From contig NZ_MAYO01000003.1 of the NCBI RefSeq assembly GCF_001691565.1, forward strand, positions 992,001-1,056,000: DNA of 64,000 nt, written 5' to 3'. The stretch's first letter is position 1; each line of letters opens with the position of its first letter. Positions 63,060 to 64,000 of this stretch are shown here, piece by piece. The notes under the pieces were generated by a model. The model was given only the letters and a program-made list of their open reading frames with translations, did no database searches and was not told the origin of the DNA. Source of the stretch: Microbacterium oleivorans (lineage in GTDB: Bacteria > Actinomycetota > Actinomycetes > Actinomycetales > Microbacteriaceae). The translations under genes and the position numbers were made by a program.

Positions 63060-64000
63060 GCGCGCGGCGGGGTGCTCTCGCGCAGCAGCACATCGAGTTT
63101 CAGGTCGTCGGGGTGCGGCTCCCACTCGGCGTCCGTCGCCGCGCGGAAGGCCTGGTACCCGACCTCCTCGAGCGGGACGCGGACGGTCGTGAGGGCCGGG
63201 GTCACGTCGCGGCTGGTGGGGATGTCGTCGAACCCTGCGAGCGCGATGTCCGCGCCCGCCACCCGTCCGGCGGCACGGATCGCCGTCAGCGCGCCGATCG
63301 CGACGACGTCGCTGATGCCGAAGACGACGGTGCCGGTCTCGACGCCGTCTTCGAGTGCGCGCGTCATCGCCTCGTAGCCGGCCTCGCGGGTGAACCCGCG
63401 ACGGTAGATGCGCGGCTGCGTCCCGCCGGCGCCGACGAACCCGGCGGTGAAGCCGTCGACACGGGAGTCGCTCGTCGCGGTCCCCTCTTCCGCCGCGAGG
63501 ACGACGGCGTCACGGTACCCGCGCTCGACGAGCGATCGGCCGAGCGCCTCGGCGCCGCTGCGGTTGTCGAGGACCAGCGAGCGCACACTGCCTGCGCCAG
63601 GTCCGAGCGCGACCACTTGGCCGCCCATCGCGCCGAGCAGGTCGAGCTCGCGGGTCAGGTCGGGATCGGGCCCCGACGACGTGCGGGACGCGGCGAGGAT
63701 CAGCCCGCGCGGCCGCTGACCGCGCAGAGCCCGGACGAGTCGCACCTCACGTTCTACGTCGCGCTCGGTGATCGCGACCGTCACGACGAGACCGGCCTCA
63801 TCGGCGCCGCGGGCGACACCCGAGGCGATGAGCCCGAAGTACGGGTCCGCGATGTCGGCGACGAGCAGCGCGATGATCGCCGACGTTCCGCGGGCGGTCG
63901 CCTGCGCCGACAGGTTGGCGGTGTACCCGAGGCGGGCAGCGGCTTCCTGGACCCGCTCCCGGTACGAGTCCGCGACCTTCCGCGTCGATCCGTTCAGAGC
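63056..64000 (-). CDS. LacI-family regulator (N-terminus outside the window)
   Basis: The frame is open to the end of the window; 314 codons are visible. The visible part starts in the hinge region (ALNGSTRKVADSYRERVQEA, then LGYTANLSAQATARG) and continues through the sugar-binding domain (IIALLVADIADPYFGLIASG; VFGISDVVAIGALTAIRAAGRVAG; ALAGFDDIPTSRDVTPALTTVR). Its stop overlaps the glxK start, so it may autoregulate and control glycerate use. The DNA-binding helix lies beyond 64000. Confidence 0.9.
   Translation of the reverse strand, partial: ALNGSTRKVADSYRERVQEAAARLGYTANLSAQATARGTSAIIALLVADIADPYFGLIASGVARGADEAGLVVTVAITERDVEREVRLVRALRGQRPRGLILAASRTSSGPDPDLTRELDLLGAMGGQVVALGPGAGSVRSLVLDNRSGAEALGRSLVERGYRDAVVLAAEEGTATSDSRVDGFTAGFVGAGGTQPRIYRRGFTREAGYEAMTRALEDGVETGTVVFGISDVVAIGALTAIRAAGRVAGADIALAGFDDIPTSRDVTPALTTVRVPLEEVGYQAFRAATDAEWEPHPDDLKLDVLLRESTPPRA

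Overview
The window is 64 kb of very high-GC DNA with dense, short-spaced genes, many GTG starts, ATGA/GTGA stop-start overlaps and the word GGATGCC (or GGCATCC) repeated throughout. It carries a TPP-riboswitch-controlled ykoEDC transporter, a single-chain glycyl-tRNA synthetase, HemY-type and HemD haem genes and LacI-controlled sugar genes. Together these suggest an actinobacterium of the Microbacteriaceae, most like Microbacterium. This is inferred from gene content and codon use; no rRNA or tRNA gene is visible.

Layout. 1-3686: a SUKH-like protein and an iron/siderophore ABC importer behind a DtxR-like box. 3687-8804: accessory island 1. 8805-46004: conserved chromosomal genes (rlmN, mmuM, an SDR/enoyl-CoA hydratase cluster, ykoEDC, a D,D-carboxypeptidase, hemD and hemY-like genes, glyS, a flotillin, a racemase/GNAT group, fadD-like, a POT transporter, purU, a MerR regulator). 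46005-50999: accessory island 2. 51000-64000: a LigT-like enzyme, an M13 peptidase, a DUF308-lipase fusion, the arabinose cluster (LacI regulator, araD, araB, araA), membrane proteins, glycerate kinase and a second, truncated LacI regulator.

The most unusual feature is a family of eight related intergenic elements confined to the two islands (starts near 3703, 4897, 5918, 7997, 46058, 48084, 49387 and 50860). Each begins with a near-perfect palindrome around AAAACGATCGTTTT. Seven of the eight continue on the same side with a second, hairpin-forming module (CCGNAAACG, about 10 nt, GGTTTCGGC, a few nt, GTTTCGGC). The elements alternate with one- or two-gene packages: LRR-like proteins, an XRE regulator with a small partner, a HEPN candidate, an orphan VbhA-like antitoxin, a secreted protein with a membrane phosphatase-fold protein, and a PH-like plus ankyrin pair. 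The outer elements lie 10-55 nt from the flanking core genes. This looks like a gene-cassette array with attC-like sites that do not match the classical integron core. No recombinase lies in the window, so mobility is an inference.

Other points of interest are a possible N-succinylamino-acid racemase group (36715-39812), a DUF308-lipase fusion, a ykoD gene without an obvious normal start, a palindromic operator before araD, and several hairpin-forming or tandem intergenic repeats.
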